DNA of 64,000 nt from Streptomyces spiralis (GTDB lineage: Bacteria; Actinomycetota; Actinomycetes; Streptomycetales; Streptomycetaceae). A program made the position numbers and the translations under genes. Under the pieces are notes generated by a model, which was given only the letters and a program-made list of their open reading frames with translations, was not told the DNA's origin and did not search any database. Location: NCBI RefSeq assembly GCF_014654675.1, contig NZ_BNBC01000001.1, positions 150,129 through 214,128 on the forward strand, read 5' to 3'. Below, one piece after another: positions 43,412 through 52,894 of the stretch. Position 1 is the stretch's first letter, and every line of letters begins with the position of its first letter.

Positions 43412-45619
43412 TCACAGGAGGGCGTCCAGGGTGATCGGCAGGTCGCGGATGCGCTTTCCGGTGGCGTGGTGGACGGCGTTGGCGATGGCGGCGGCGATGC
43501 CGACGAGGCCGACCTCGCCGACGCCCTTGGTGCCGGTGGCGGTGCCGCGGTCGGGTTCGCCGACGAAGACCACGTCCAGGTCGGGGATGTCGGAGTTGAC
43601 CGCGACCAGGTAGTCGGCGAACGTGCCGTTGGCGATGCGCCCGGTGCGCGGGTCGGTGGCCGTGTCCTCGAGCAGGGTCATGCCGATGCCGCCGACCGTG
43701 CCGCCGATGATCTGGCTTCTGGCCGTCTTCTCGTTGAGGATGCGGCCGCCGTCGATCGCGGAGACCACCCGCGCCACCCGGATGAGTCCGAGGTCGGCGT
43801 CGACCCGCACCTCCACGAACTTGGCGCCGTACGCGCCGGAGAGGGACATGCCCAGCTCGGTGGGGACCGGCGGTGTGCTGTTGCCGTTCGCGGTGAGTTC
43901 GGTCAGCCCGTGGCGGGCGAGGATGTCGGCGTAGGGCTCGCCCAGGTCGGGGCGGCCCGTGGGGTGGATCCGCCCGTCGGTGCACTCCATGTCGTCCGGG
44001 GGGAAACCTCGCAGGGGCGAGTCGGCGTCGTCGTGTGCGAGTTCCGCGAACTGGCGCAGCAGTCGGCGGCAGGCGTCGTGCACGGCGTTGCCCAGCGCGC
44101 CGGTGAGGCCGGAGCCGCCCGCCATCATCGAGTGGGGCATGTCGGAGTCGCCCAGGTCGAAGCGGACCTGGTCCAGGGGCAGTCCCAGTTCCTCGGCGGC
44201 CAGTTGGGCCATCACGGTGTAGGTGCCGGTGCCGATGTCGGCGGCCGCGCTGCGCACCAGCGCGCTGCCGTCCCTGCGGACGGTGGCCTGCGCCGCGCAG
44301 GGCTGCGCGAAGTAGGGGAAGAGCGCGCTCGCCATGCCGTAGCCGACGAGCCAGTTGCCGTCGCGCATGGAGCGCGGCTCGGGGTTGCGGTCGGACCAGC
44401 CGAAGCGCTGCGCGCCGACCTCGTAGCACTCCCGGAGCGCCTTGCCCGACCAGGGCAGCCCGTTGCGAGGGTCGACGTCGGCGTGGTTGCGCAGCCGTAG
44501 CTCCACCGGGTCGATGCGCAGTTGGTGGGCCAGCTCGTCGAGTGCCGACTCCAGCGCGAAGTTGCCCTGTGCCTCGGCGGGGGCGCGCATGGACGTCGGG
44601 ACGGCGATGTTGAGCCGGGCCTGCCGGTCCTGGGTGATCACGTCGGGGCAGCGGTAGGCGAAGGAGCTGGCCCAGGTGAAGGGCTCGTAGTCGTTGTCCT
44701 CCATGCTCAGGGAGCTGAGGCTGCGGTGGTCCAGGGCGACCAGTTCGCCGTCGCGGGTGGCGCCGACGCCGAGCCACTGCACCCCGCTGGGCCGGTGCCC
44801 GATGGAGGTGAACATCTGCGGCCGGGTCAGCACCAGCTTGACCGGCCGCTTGATCATCCGGGCGGCCATGGCGGTGAGGATCACATGCGGCCACACGCGC
44901 AGCCCGGCACCGAAGCCGCCGCCGACGTAGGGCACCAGGACCCGTACCGAGCTCTCGGGGATGCCGAAGACCATGGCGAGGGTGGTGCGCACCATCGACG
45001 GCCACTGGCTGGTGTCGTGCACGGTGAGGGCGTCGCCCTCCCAGGCGGCCAGGGTGGCGAACAGGCCGAGCGGGTTGTTGGTGTTGTCGGCGGTGGTGTA
45101 GGTGGCCTGGAGGGTCACCTCGGCGGACTTCAGTGCCGCGGCGGCGTCGCCGCGCGAGGTGTCCATCCCCCATGGGTCGACGAGTTGTTCGGCGCGTGGG
45201 TCCTGGAGGTCCAGCAGCGGCTCCGTGGCCTCGTAGTCGGCCCGCACCAGGCGCGCCGCGGCGGTGGCCTGCTCGGGGGTGTCGGCCACCACGAAGGCGA
45301 TGTGCTGCCCGTGGTGGAGGATCCGGTCGTTCCGCAGGGGTGGCGGCGGCGCCGCGCCGAGCACCGTGGTCGGCCCCGTGCCGACCTTCGGGGCGTTCTC
45401 GTGGGTGAGGACGGTGATCACGCCGGGGGCGGCCTCGGCGGCCTCGGTGTGCATGCGGACGATCCGGCCCGCGGCGACGGTGGACTGCACCAGCGCGCCG
45501 TAGGCCTGGCCGGGGACGCTGAAGTCCATCGGGTACGGGGCGGTGCCGGTGACCTTGCGCGGGCCGTCGACCCGGTTGACGCCCGCGCCGATCCGCGTCC
45601 TGCTCTCCACGGTGCTCAT
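43412..45619 (-). CDS. Xanthine dehydrogenase family, molybdopterin-binding subunit
   Basis: A 735-residue large subunit of a three-part molybdenum hydroxylase (YagR/PaoC layout). Family marks: the N-terminal VDGPRKVTGTAPYPMDFSVP, YVGGGFGAGLRVWPH, the substrate-channel region SMRAPAEAQGNFALESALDELA, and the C-terminal GTKGVGEVGLVGIAAAIANAV with the Glu that acts as general base. Such enzymes oxidise aldehydes, purines or N-heterocycles using water as oxygen donor. Its ATG overlaps the stop of the FAD subunit (ATGA). No XdhC-type maturation gene is next to it. Confidence 0.92.
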   Translation of the reverse strand: MSTVESRTRIGAGVNRVDGPRKVTGTAPYPMDFSVPGQAYGALVQSTVAAGRIVRMHTEAAEAAPGVITVLTHENAPKVGTGPTTVLGAAPPPPLRNDRILHHGQHIAFVVADTPEQATAAARLVRADYEATEPLLDLQDPRAEQLVDPWGMDTSRGDAAAALKSAEVTLQATYTTADNTNNPLGLFATLAAWEGDALTVHDTSQWPSMVRTTLAMVFGIPESSVRVLVPYVGGGFGAGLRVWPHVILTAMAARMIKRPVKLVLTRPQMFTSIGHRPSGVQWLGVGATRDGELVALDHRSLSSLSMEDNDYEPFTWASSFAYRCPDVITQDRQARLNIAVPTSMRAPAEAQGNFALESALDELAHQLRIDPVELRLRNHADVDPRNGLPWSGKALRECYEVGAQRFGWSDRNPEPRSMRDGNWLVGYGMASALFPYFAQPCAAQATVRRDGSALVRSAAADIGTGTYTVMAQLAAEELGLPLDQVRFDLGDSDMPHSMMAGGSGLTGALGNAVHDACRRLLRQFAELAHDDADSPLRGFPPDDMECTDGRIHPTGRPDLGEPYADILARHGLTELTANGNSTPPVPTELGMSLSGAYGAKFVEVRVDADLGLIRVARVVSAIDGGRILNEKTARSQIIGGTVGGIGMTLLEDTATDPRTGRIANGTFADYLVAVNSDIPDLDVVFVGEPDRGTATGTKGVGEVGLVGIAAAIANAVHHATGKRIRDLPITLDALL

Positions 45620-46605
45620 GCGGTCACTCCTGAGACGGTCTGCAGCTCGCGCACCAGGGTGCGCCGGGCGAGCGGCACCTTGAACGCCGTTCCGGGGACG
45701 GTCCAGGCGTCCTGCATGGTCGCCTCGGCCGCCTCCGTGAACGTCGCCGTCGTGGCGGGCGCGCCGGTCAGCAGGTGCTCGGCCGCGTGGGCCCGCCAGG
45801 GTTTCGTCCCTACGCCGCCCAGGGCGACCCGGGCCTCGAGGATCGTGCCGTCGTCCAGGACGAGCTGCACCGCTGCCGAGGCCAGGGCGAACTCGTACGA
45901 CGTCCGGTCGCGGACCTTGAGGTAGCCCGACCGGGCGGCCGGCGGCGGCAGCGGGATCTCGACCCCGGTGATCAGCTCGGCGTGCTCCAGGACGGTCTCG
46001 CGCTCGGGGCTGACGTCCGCCGTCAGGTAGAACTCCGTCAGCGGCACGGTGCGGGACCCGGTGGGCCCCTGGATGTGCACGAGCGCGTCGAGCGCCACCA
46101 GGGCGACGGCGAGGTCGGAGGCGTGGAGTGCGATGCACCGTTCGCTCGCGCCGAGCACGGCGTGCATGCGCGCCGCGCCCTGGACCGCGGCGCAGCCGGA
46201 GCCCGGCGCGCGCTTGTTGCACTCGGGGACCGTGGGGTCGCGGAAGTAGCGGCAGCGGGTGCGCTGCAGCAGGTTGCCGCCGATGGTGGCCATGTTCCGC
46301 AGCTGTACCGAGGCGCCCAGCAGCAGGGACTCGCGCACCATGGGCAGCCGTTCGGCCACCGTGGTGTCGGCGGCCAGTTCCTCCATGGTGACCAGCGCAC
46401 CCACGTGCAGGGACTCGTCACGGCGTTCGATGCCGTGCAGGGGGAGCCGGGTGATGTCGATCAGCCGCGGCGGCTGAAGGACGCCGTCCTTCATCAGGTC
46501 GAGCTGTGTCGTGCCACCCGCGAGGCAGGACGCCTCCGGGTCGTCCGCCAGCAGGCGCACCGCCTCGCGGGTGTCGGTGGCCCGGACGTAGTCAAAGGCG
46601 CGCAT
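45616..46605 (-). CDS. Xanthine dehydrogenase family, FAD-binding subunit
   Basis: A 329-residue FAD subunit (YagS/PaoB type). FAD-binding marks LAGGTTQLDLMK and ATIGGNLLQRTRC are present. The latter segment, with CRYFRDPTVPECNKRAPGSGC, contains the Cys cluster that in this subfamily holds an extra iron-sulfur centre. ATG 46605 lies 14 bases inside the end of the upstream 2Fe-2S gene, and the stop overlaps the next gene, giving a fully coupled operon. Confidence 0.9.
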   Translation of the reverse strand: MRAFDYVRATDTREAVRLLADDPEASCLAGGTTQLDLMKDGVLQPPRLIDITRLPLHGIERRDESLHVGALVTMEELAADTTVAERLPMVRESLLLGASVQLRNMATIGGNLLQRTRCRYFRDPTVPECNKRAPGSGCAAVQGAARMHAVLGASERCIALHASDLAVALVALDALVHIQGPTGSRTVPLTEFYLTADVSPERETVLEHAELITGVEIPLPPPAARSGYLKVRDRTSYEFALASAAVQLVLDDGTILEARVALGGVGTKPWRAHAAEHLLTGAPATTATFTEAAEATMQDAWTVPGTAFKVPLARRTLVRELQTVSGVTA

Positions 46606-47122
46606 CGTGACCTCCCCGGGCGGCCGCCTCGCGGATCGCCGCCACGATGTTGGGATAGGCACCGCACCGGCACAGGTTTCCGCTCATGAACTCCCGGATC
46701 TCCTCGTCCGAGCCGGTCCGGCCCTCGGCCATGAGTGCCATCGCGGACATGATCTGCCCGGGCGTGCAGAAGCCGCACTGGAAGCCGTCGTGCTCCATGA
46801 ACGCCTGCTGCACCGGGTGGGGGTGGCCGTCGGTGCCGGAGACGCCCTCGATGGTGGTGACGTCCCGGCCCTCGGCCTGGGCCGCCAGAGTGAGGCAGGC
46901 CAGCACTCTGCGGCCGTCCAGGTGGACCGTGCACGCGCCGCAGGCGCCCTGGTCGCAGCCCTTCTTCGTGCCCGTCAGGCCCAGCCGGTCGCGCAGCGCG
47001 TCCAGCAGGGTGACCCGGGTGTCCAGGCGCAGGGTGTGCGGACGGCCGTTCACCGTCAGTGTCACGACCCGTTCGATGACCGCGGGAAGGTCGTCCGTGT
47101 CCCGTCTGCTCGCATTCGTCAC
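46592..47122 (-). CDS. Xanthine dehydrogenase family, 2Fe-2S subunit
   Basis: A 176-residue iron-sulfur subunit with the plant-type ferredoxin cluster (KKGCDQGACGACTV and the later Cys in VLACLTLA) and the C-terminal four-helix cluster (FQCGFCTPGQIMSAMALM, NLCRCGAYPNIVAAI). It passes electrons from the molybdenum site to FAD. GTG at 47122 is used; 47131 is an alternative. Neither has a ribosome site, so the operon mRNA may be leaderless. First of the 2Fe-2S, FAD, Mo order. Confidence 0.9.
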   Translation of the reverse strand: MTNASRRDTDDLPAVIERVVTLTVNGRPHTLRLDTRVTLLDALRDRLGLTGTKKGCDQGACGACTVHLDGRRVLACLTLAAQAEGRDVTTIEGVSGTDGHPHPVQQAFMEHDGFQCGFCTPGQIMSAMALMAEGRTGSDEEIREFMSGNLCRCGAYPNIVAAIREAAARGGHDARL

Positions 47123-47303
47123 TCTAGTCACGATATAGCCGTATTGCGCGCTTCGGCATGCGGTCCGGACACGAGGAGATGTCACGAGGAGATCCGGAAG
47201 GCGCCGCGGCGCTCTTGTCGCGGCCGGTCGCAGACGGTTCACTGATCGCGGCTCACACCCCCCACAGGAGAACACCCGTCCCACCCATCCGAAGGGTCTT
47301 CTC

Positions 47304-48194
47304 TTGATCAAGCGACGTGCCACCACCATGGCCCGCATCACCGCCGTCGCCGCGGCCGCCTGTGCCGCCGTGCTCGCGACCGCGCTGCCCTCGTCCGCGA
47401 TCAACTCCTACAACGCGAGCCCCGCGCCGGAGCGCACCGAGGTCGGCGCCCTCATCGCCACCTGGGACGACGACGGCGACCCGGCGACCCCGGACCGCGT
47501 CGACTGGGTCTGCTCCGGCACCATGATCGACGGGAACACCTTCCTGACCGCGGCCCACTGCACCACGGACTGGCCGGCCGACGTGCGGTTCTACGTCTCC
47601 CTGGACCAGAACGTCCAGGCCGGGCTCGACGCCGCCGCCACGAAGTATCCGGGCGATCCGGCCGCGCAGGCGGGCGCCGTCGGCGTCGAGGGCGCCGCCC
47701 ACACCAACCCCGCCTATCCCGGCCCCTCCTCCGACCCGCACGACATCGCGGTGATCGAGCTGCCCGCGCAGAAGATGAAGACGCGCTGGAGCTTCACGCC
47801 CGCCACCCTTCCGACCGCCGGCCAGTTCGGCGCGCTCGGCCCGCAGGGGCTGGACGCACTCGACTGGTTCGTCGCCGGGTACGGCACCCAGGAAGCCGTC
47901 AACGGTCCGGGCGGGCAGACCCATCCCGGCGGAGGCGTGCGCATGAAGGCACCCGTGACCTTCAACGCCCTCAACGACGCCTGGATACGGCTGGCCATGA
48001 CCGCACCGCAGGGCAACGGCGGGGCCTGCTACGGCGATTCGGGCGGGCCCAACTTCGCGGTCGTCGGCGGCAGGAACATCCTCGCCGCGACCACGATCAC
48101 CGGTGACACACCGTGCTACGCCACCAACGTGACCTACCGTCTCGACACCCCGGCAGCCCGCGCCTTCCTGTCGCCCTTCGTCAAGCTGCCCTGA
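47304..48194 (+). CDS. Secreted trypsin-like serine protease (S1 family)
   Basis: A 296-residue secreted protease. Signal peptide in the first about 33 residues (RITAVAAAACAAVLATALPSSA). Catalytic triad: His in FLTAAHCTTD, Asp in PHDIAVIELP, Ser in CYGDSGGPNF. Cysteines around each motif are placed as in S1 proteases. It differs from the protease at 13569 in the GDSGGP-type serine motif. The start codon is uncertain: TTG 47304 (AAGGG seven bases upstream) or ATG 47328. A long hairpin terminator follows. Confidence 0.88.
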   Translation: MIKRRATTMARITAVAAAACAAVLATALPSSAINSYNASPAPERTEVGALIATWDDDGDPATPDRVDWVCSGTMIDGNTFLTAAHCTTDWPADVRFYVSLDQNVQAGLDAAATKYPGDPAAQAGAVGVEGAAHTNPAYPGPSSDPHDIAVIELPAQKMKTRWSFTPATLPTAGQFGALGPQGLDALDWFVAGYGTQEAVNGPGGQTHPGGGVRMKAPVTFNALNDAWIRLAMTAPQGNGGACYGDSGGPNFAVVGGRNILAATTITGDTPCYATNVTYRLDTPAARAFLSPFVKLP

Positions 48195-48200
48195 CGGACC

Positions 48201-48235
48201 GGACCGGCCGTGGCGTCGACCGCCACGGCCGGTCC
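48201..48235 (+). terminator. Hairpin terminator of the trypsin-like protease gene
   Basis: A perfect 15-base-pair stem (48201-48215 with 48221-48235, 5-base loop) starting six bases after the stop codon. Confidence 0.8.
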
Positions 48236-48302
48236 GCGCGAGCTCGTCAGGGCCGGTCCGCGCCCTCTCCTTACGGCCGGCCCGCGACGGCGGAGACGGA
48301 GT

Positions 48303-48380
48303 TGGTGTCGTCGCCGCGGCCGAGGCGGGGCTGGTGTCGTCGCTGCGGCCGAGGCGGGGCTGGTGTCGTCGCCGCGCCCG
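48303..48380. repeat. 29-base tandem repeat (2.7 copies)
   Basis: A 29-base unit beginning TGGTGTCGTCGCYGCGGCCG occurs at 48303-48331 and 48332-48360 with one mismatch, and the first 20 bases again at 48361-48380 with a late mismatch. It lies between convergent protease and alcohol dehydrogenase genes. Confidence 0.85.
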
Positions 48381-48401
48381 TTCAGATCGTCACCGGTCGA
48401 T

Positions 48402-49448
48402 TCAGATCGTCGCCGTGTCGATGACGAACCGGTAGCGGACGTCGCTGGCGATCACCCGCTCGTACGCCTCGTTGATCTGGTCGGCGCTGATCAGCTCGAT
48501 CTCGGAGCCGATGCCGTGCCGAGCGCAGAAGTCCAGCATCTCCTGGGTCTCCGCGATGCCGCCGATCATGGAACCGGCGAGGGTCTTGCCGCCGCCGATG
48601 ACCGAGAAGAGGTTCAGGGAGATCGGCTCCTCCGGCGCGCCCACGTTCACCAGGGCGCCGTGGCTCTTCAGCAGGGACAGGTAGGCGTTGAAGTCCAGCG
48701 GCGCCGACACCGTCGAGACGATCAGGTCGAAGGTGCCGGCCAGCTCCTCGAAGGTCTTCGGGTCGCTGGTGGCGTAGTAGTGGTCGGCGCCCAGCCGCAG
48801 CCCGTCGTCCTTCTTGCGCAGGGACTGCGACAGCACGGTCACCTCGGCGCCCAGCGCGTGCGCGATCTTCACGCCCATGTGGCCGAGGCCGCCCATGCCG
48901 AGGATCGCGACCTTCTTGCCGGGGGCGGCGCCCCAGCGCTTGAGCGGGGAGTACAGGGTGATGCCGGCGCACAGCAGCGGCGCGGCGACGTCCAGCGAGA
49001 GGCCGTCGGGGATGCGGACGACGAAGTTCTCGTCGACGACGATCTTCTGCGAGTAGCCGCCGTAGGTGGGCTCGCCGTCCTTGCCGACGGCGTTGTACGT
49101 GCCGACCATGCCGCCGCCGGTGCAGTACTGCTCCTGGCCGGCCTTGCAGTTGTCGCACTCGCGGCAGGAGTCGACCATGCAGCCGACGCCCACCTGGTCG
49201 CCGACCTTGTACTTCGTGACGCCGGAGCCGACCTCGGCGACGACGCCGGCGATCTCGTGGCCGGGGACCATCGGGAAGATGGCCTCGCCCCAGCCCTCGC
49301 GGGCCTGGTGGATGTCCGAGTGGCAGATGCCGGCGAACTTGATGTCGATCAGGACGTCGTACGCACCGACCGCGCGGCGCTCGATGCTGGTCCGCTCCAG
49401 CGGAGCCTTGGGGGCGGGCGCGGCGTACGCGGCAACAGGGGTGGTCAT
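48402..49448 (-). CDS. Zinc-dependent NAD(P) alcohol dehydrogenase (cinnamyl-alcohol-dehydrogenase type)
   Basis: A 348-residue medium-chain dehydrogenase/reductase. Catalytic zinc ligands are in GICHSD and GHEIAGVV. The structural zinc site is the four-Cys lobe from [15 protein letters not shown]. The Rossmann motif is GMGGLGHMG. The arrangement resembles E. coli YahK/Ahr-type aldehyde reductases, which prefer NADPH and reduce aliphatic and aromatic aldehydes. ATG 49448 follows a GGAGAA-type site. It is divergent from the XRE regulator, a common pairing in Streptomyces in which the regulator controls the dehydrogenase. Confidence 0.9.
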   Translation of the reverse strand: MTTPVAAYAAPAPKAPLERTSIERRAVGAYDVLIDIKFAGICHSDIHQAREGWGEAIFPMVPGHEIAGVVAEVGSGVTKYKVGDQVGVGCMVDSCRECDNCKAGQEQYCTGGGMVGTYNAVGKDGEPTYGGYSQKIVVDENFVVRIPDGLSLDVAAPLLCAGITLYSPLKRWGAAPGKKVAILGMGGLGHMGVKIAHALGAEVTVLSQSLRKKDDGLRLGADHYYATSDPKTFEELAGTFDLIVSTVSAPLDFNAYLSLLKSHGALVNVGAPEEPISLNLFSVIGGGKTLAGSMIGGIAETQEMLDFCARHGIGSEIELISADQINEAYERVIASDVRYRFVIDTATI

Positions 49449-49546
49449 GCCGGGTTCTCCTCGGGGTTGCGCGTGTCCGGCCGCCTTCCGGCCGGACACG
49501 TTCTCCAGGGTGCCCGGCCGGAGGGTGTTCGCCCAGGTCACAGCTC

Positions 49547-49568
49547 TTCCTACGTTCAGCGTTCCTAC
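49547..49568. promoter_or_regulatory. TTCCTAC direct repeat in the adh/regulator divergent region
   Basis: TTCCTAC occurs at 49547-49553 and 49562-49568, 15 bases apart start to start, in the 168-base region between the two divergent genes. It may be a binding site for the XRE regulator. A GATACT box (49605-49610) seven bases before the regulator ATG suggests a leaderless start for that gene. Confidence 0.35.
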
Positions 49569-49616
49569 TACTGGCGGGGTCAGGCTGCGGTACGTACGAC
49601 CACGGATACTGGAGGC

Positions 49617-50540
49617 ATGGACGAACAGCCGGACAGCACGACCGCCCCCGCCGCGGGTGCCGGTGCGGACGCCCGTGCCGGGCTGGACCGGCGGGCAGAG
49701 CTCAGCGAGTTCCTGCGCACCCGGCGCGCCCGGCTGCAGCCGGAGGACGTCGGGCTGCCGCACTACGGCCGCCACCGCCGGGTGCCGGGCCTGCGCCGCG
49801 AGGAGCTGGCCCAGCTGGCCGGCGTGTCGGTGGCGTACTACACGCGTCTGGAGCAGGGCAACGGGCAGGGCGTGTCCGCGGAGGTACTCGACTCCATCGC
49901 CCGCGCGCTGCGCCTCACCGACGCCGAACACGCCCACCTGACCCATCTGGCCAAGCCCAAGCACAAGAAGAAGCAGGCCGCACCGACCCAGCAGGTGCGT
50001 TCCTCGCTGCGGCAGCTGCTGGACACGTTGGACGCGGTCCCGGCGTACGTCGTGGGGCGGCGCGCCGAGCTGCTGGCGTGGAACCGGATGGCGGCGGCGG
50101 TCTTCGGCGACTGGTCCCAGATGCCGGCGCAGGAGCGCAACTGGGCGCGGATGGTCTTCCTGAAGCCCGAGTACCGCGACCTGTACCTCGACTGGGAGCA
50201 GAAGGCGATCGACGTCGTGTGCGGGCTGCGCATGGAGGCCGGCTGCTATCCGGAGGATCCCCGGCTGTCCGCGCTGGTGGGCGAGCTGTCGGTCAAGAGC
50301 GAGGACTTCCGGCGGCTGTGGGCCGCCCACGACGTCAAGGAGAAGAGCCACGGCGTCAAGCGCCTGCGCCACCCCCTGGTCGGTGAAATGGACCTGCGCT
50401 ACGAGTCGTTCAAACTCGCGGCCGACGCCGACCAGTCGATGGTCCTCTACCACGCCGAGCCGGGCTCCCCGTCGGCGGAGGCGCTGCGCCTGCTGGCCAG
50501 CTGGGGCGCGGACGCCACCCGGGCGGGGACCGCGAGCTAG
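49617..50540 (+). CDS. XRE-family regulator with MmyB-like ligand-binding domain
   Basis: A 307-residue regulator. N-terminal helix-turn-helix about residues 28-100 ([22 protein letters not shown], a typical XRE start). The C-terminal PAS-like domain of the MmyB/MLTR type begins [20 protein letters not shown], the consistent mark of this group. Such regulators usually control a neighbouring oxidoreductase gene; here the zinc dehydrogenase is divergent. GGAGG is only one base from the ATG, too close for normal use, supporting a leaderless mRNA. Confidence 0.9.
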   Translation: MDEQPDSTTAPAAGAGADARAGLDRRAELSEFLRTRRARLQPEDVGLPHYGRHRRVPGLRREELAQLAGVSVAYYTRLEQGNGQGVSAEVLDSIARALRLTDAEHAHLTHLAKPKHKKKQAAPTQQVRSSLRQLLDTLDAVPAYVVGRRAELLAWNRMAAAVFGDWSQMPAQERNWARMVFLKPEYRDLYLDWEQKAIDVVCGLRMEAGCYPEDPRLSALVGELSVKSEDFRRLWAAHDVKEKSHGVKRLRHPLVGEMDLRYESFKLAADADQSMVLYHAEPGSPSAEALRLLASWGADATRAGTAS

Positions 50541-50612
50541 GACCCCAAACCGGCCCCGACCGGTCCCGGCAGGCGTGTCGGCCTGCCGGGGCACCGGCCG
50601 GGTCGGCGTGGG

Positions 50613-51296
50613 TCACGCCCGCGCGTTGTCCTTGACGGTGATGCGGCCCTTGCGGATGGTCGCCACGCGCGGGGCCTTCTTCGCGAGCGCGGAGTCGTGG
50701 GTGACCATGACGAACGTCAGCCCGTGCTCCTTCCACATGCGTTCGAGTACGTCCATGATCTCGTCGCGCGTCGACTCGTCCAGGTTGCCGGTGGGTTCGT
50801 CGGCGAGCAGCACCTTGGGCTGCTTGACCAGGGCGCGGGCGATGGCGACGCGCTGCTGCTGGCCGCCGGACATCTCGCCGGGCAGATGGCGGAGCCGTTC
50901 GCCGAGTCCCACCGACTTCAGTGCCTCGGCGGCACGTTCGCGCCGGTCCCCGGCCTTGATCCCGAGCGGTACGAGGGCGGTCTCCACGTTCTCCTGCGCG
51001 GTGAGCGTCGGGATGAGGTTGAAGGACTGGAAGACGAAGCCGATGTTCTCGCTGCGCACCTTGGTGAGCCTGGCCTCGGACAGCCGGGCCATGTCGGTGC
51101 CGTCGAGCACGACCTCGCCGGAGGTGGGCCGGTCCAGGCCGCCGAGCATCTGCAGCAGCGTGGACTTGCCGCCGCCGGTGGGGCCCTGGATGACCAGCCG
51201 GTCGCCGTCGGGGATGGTCAGGTCGACGCCGTCGAGGGCGAGGACGATCTCCTTGCCGCGGGTGTAGCGCTTGGTGACGCCGGTGAGTTCGTACAT
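50613..51296 (-). CDS. ABC transporter ATPase, MacB/LolD type
   Basis: A 227-residue ABC ATPase of the FtsE/LolD/MacB group: Walker A GPTGGGKST, Q-loop FVFQSFNLIPTLTAQENVE, signature MSGGQQQRVAIA, Walker B VLLADEPTGNLD, and switch VMVTHDSALA. It pairs with the FtsX-type permease encoded 47 bases upstream on the same strand. Such pairs are mechanotransmission exporters or cell-envelope stress systems, often for peptides. Confidence 0.93.
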   Translation of the reverse strand: MYELTGVTKRYTRGKEIVLALDGVDLTIPDGDRLVIQGPTGGGKSTLLQMLGGLDRPTSGEVVLDGTDMARLSEARLTKVRSENIGFVFQSFNLIPTLTAQENVETALVPLGIKAGDRRERAAEALKSVGLGERLRHLPGEMSGGQQQRVAIARALVKQPKVLLADEPTGNLDESTRDEIMDVLERMWKEHGLTFVMVTHDSALAKKAPRVATIRKGRITVKDNARA

Positions 51297-51343
51297 GGTG
51301 TGGCAACTCCTGGGATGCGGGACGGGGTGGGGCGGCGCGGGTG

Positions 51344-52801
51344 CTATTCGACGCGTCGCAGCGCGTCGGCCGGCCGCAGCCTGGAGGCCCGCCAGCCGCC
51401 GAACGCTCCCGCGATCAGCCCGCCGGCCACGGCGAGGGCGACCGCCACGGCGATGGTGGTGAGGCTGACCGGGGCGGTGAGCGCCACCTCCAGGGACTTC
51501 GCGGCCTGCCGGCCGGGGCCGCCGAAGCCGCCCCCGCCGCCGATCCTGGCGCCGAGACCCTCGCCGCCCCCACCGGAGCCGCCGAGCTGCGCCTGCAGGG
51601 TCGGGCTGACGGCGGACACCGCGTACGCGCCCGCCAGGCCGAGCGCGATGCCGAGGGCGCCGCCGACCAGTCCGTTGACGACGGCCTCGCCGACCACCTG
51701 CCGGGTCACCCGGCCGGACCTCCAGCCCAGCGCCTTGAGCGTGCCGAACTCGCGGACCCGGCGGGAGACCGCCGAGGAGGTCAGCAGCCCGGCGACCAGG
51801 AACGCGGCCACCAGCACCGTGATCGACAGCCACTTGCCGACGGTGGTGGCCAGGTCGGAGGCGGTGGACAGCGATCCGGAGACGGTCTTCGCCAGGTCGG
51901 CGGAGGTGGTGACCGTGGTCCCCGAGACGTTCTTCTGGATGGCGCTCTTGACGGACCCGATCTTCTGGGAGTCGGCCGCCTTGACGTAGATCGTCGTGAC
52001 CTTGTCCTTGTTGTCGCTGAGCGTCTGCGCCTGCTTCAGCGGCATGTACAGGTTGGCCGTCGCGTCGCCGCTGTCGGCGGTCGCGATGCCGATCACCTCG
52101 TACTTCACGCTCTTGATGGTGACCGTGCTGCCGACCTTGAGCTTCTTCTCCTTGGCGTACGCGGAGTCGGCGACGACGACCTTCGCGTCCGTCTCGGTGG
52201 TCTTGAAGGTACGGCCGCTGGTGATCTTCGACGAGGTCATCGGGCCGAGCGCCGGCTGGGTGACGTCGGTGCCGTAGACCGTGTACTGGTTGACGTCGAA
52301 GTCGGCGCCGCCGCCGACGACCTTGCCCCGCGGGGACTGGCCGCCCTCGAACCGCTTGCCGCCGGTGCTCTGGTCCTGCTGGAACTTGCCGCGGGTGAAC
52401 TGGCCGTCGACCTTCACCACGCGCAGGCTCAGCCCGCCGACGGCGGACGAGACGCCCTGCTGCTCGCCGACCTTGGTGACCGTCGAGGTGGGCAGGGTGG
52501 TGAAGCCCTGCGCCATGACGATGTCGTTGCTCTGCGACGAGCTGTCGTCGTCGCCCTTGGCGTCGAACTTGAAGCGCGGCCTCTGCGCGCCGTCGCTGTC
52601 CGGGTCCGCCGCCTTGGTGACGGTCATGTCCGTGCCCAGCCCGTACAGGGACTGAAGGACCTTGTCCTGCGCCTTGCCCATGCCGTTGGACACGGAGTTG
52701 ACCACGATGACCAGAGCGATGCCCAGCGCGAGGCCGGAGGCGACGACGAGGGCCGCCTTTCTGCGGCGGCGCAGCTCGCGCCTCAGGTAGGTGAAGAACA
52801 T
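51344..52801 (-). CDS. FtsX/MacB-type ABC transporter permease
   Basis: A 485-residue permease with the four-helix MacB/FtsX topology: one N-terminal helix (ALVVASGLALGIALVIVVNSV), a periplasmic domain of about 290 residues with Gly/Ser-rich inserts, then three C-terminal helices (WLSITVLVAAFLVAGLLTSSAV, LVGGALGIALGLAGAYAV, AVALAVAGGLIAGAF). A long Gly-rich loop (GGSGGGGEGLGARIGGGGG) separates the last two helices. ATG 52801. It is the first gene of a two-gene operon with the ATPase behind it. Confidence 0.9.
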   Translation of the reverse strand: MFFTYLRRELRRRRKAALVVASGLALGIALVIVVNSVSNGMGKAQDKVLQSLYGLGTDMTVTKAADPDSDGAQRPRFKFDAKGDDDSSSQSNDIVMAQGFTTLPTSTVTKVGEQQGVSSAVGGLSLRVVKVDGQFTRGKFQQDQSTGGKRFEGGQSPRGKVVGGGADFDVNQYTVYGTDVTQPALGPMTSSKITSGRTFKTTETDAKVVVADSAYAKEKKLKVGSTVTIKSVKYEVIGIATADSGDATANLYMPLKQAQTLSDNKDKVTTIYVKAADSQKIGSVKSAIQKNVSGTTVTTSADLAKTVSGSLSTASDLATTVGKWLSITVLVAAFLVAGLLTSSAVSRRVREFGTLKALGWRSGRVTRQVVGEAVVNGLVGGALGIALGLAGAYAVSAVSPTLQAQLGGSGGGGEGLGARIGGGGGFGGPGRQAAKSLEVALTAPVSLTTIAVAVALAVAGGLIAGAFGGWRASRLRPADALRRVE

Positions 52802-52824
52802 GCGCCGCAAGGTAGGGACGCAGC

Positions 52825-52864
52825 CTGATGAAGGGATAAGGCCGTCATCAGAGAACCATGAGAA
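52825..52864 (-). promoter_or_regulatory. Inverted and direct repeats upstream of the MacB-type operon
   Basis: CTGATGA (52825-52831) and TCATCAG (52845-52851) form a 7-base inverted repeat with a 13-base centre. GAGAA occurs at 52851-52855 and 52860-52864, nine bases apart. They lie 24-63 bases before the permease start and probably include its promoter. Which regulator binds is unknown. Confidence 0.4.
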
Positions 52865-52894
52865 GGGGCTGTGAGAGAGACGGCCCCGACATGA

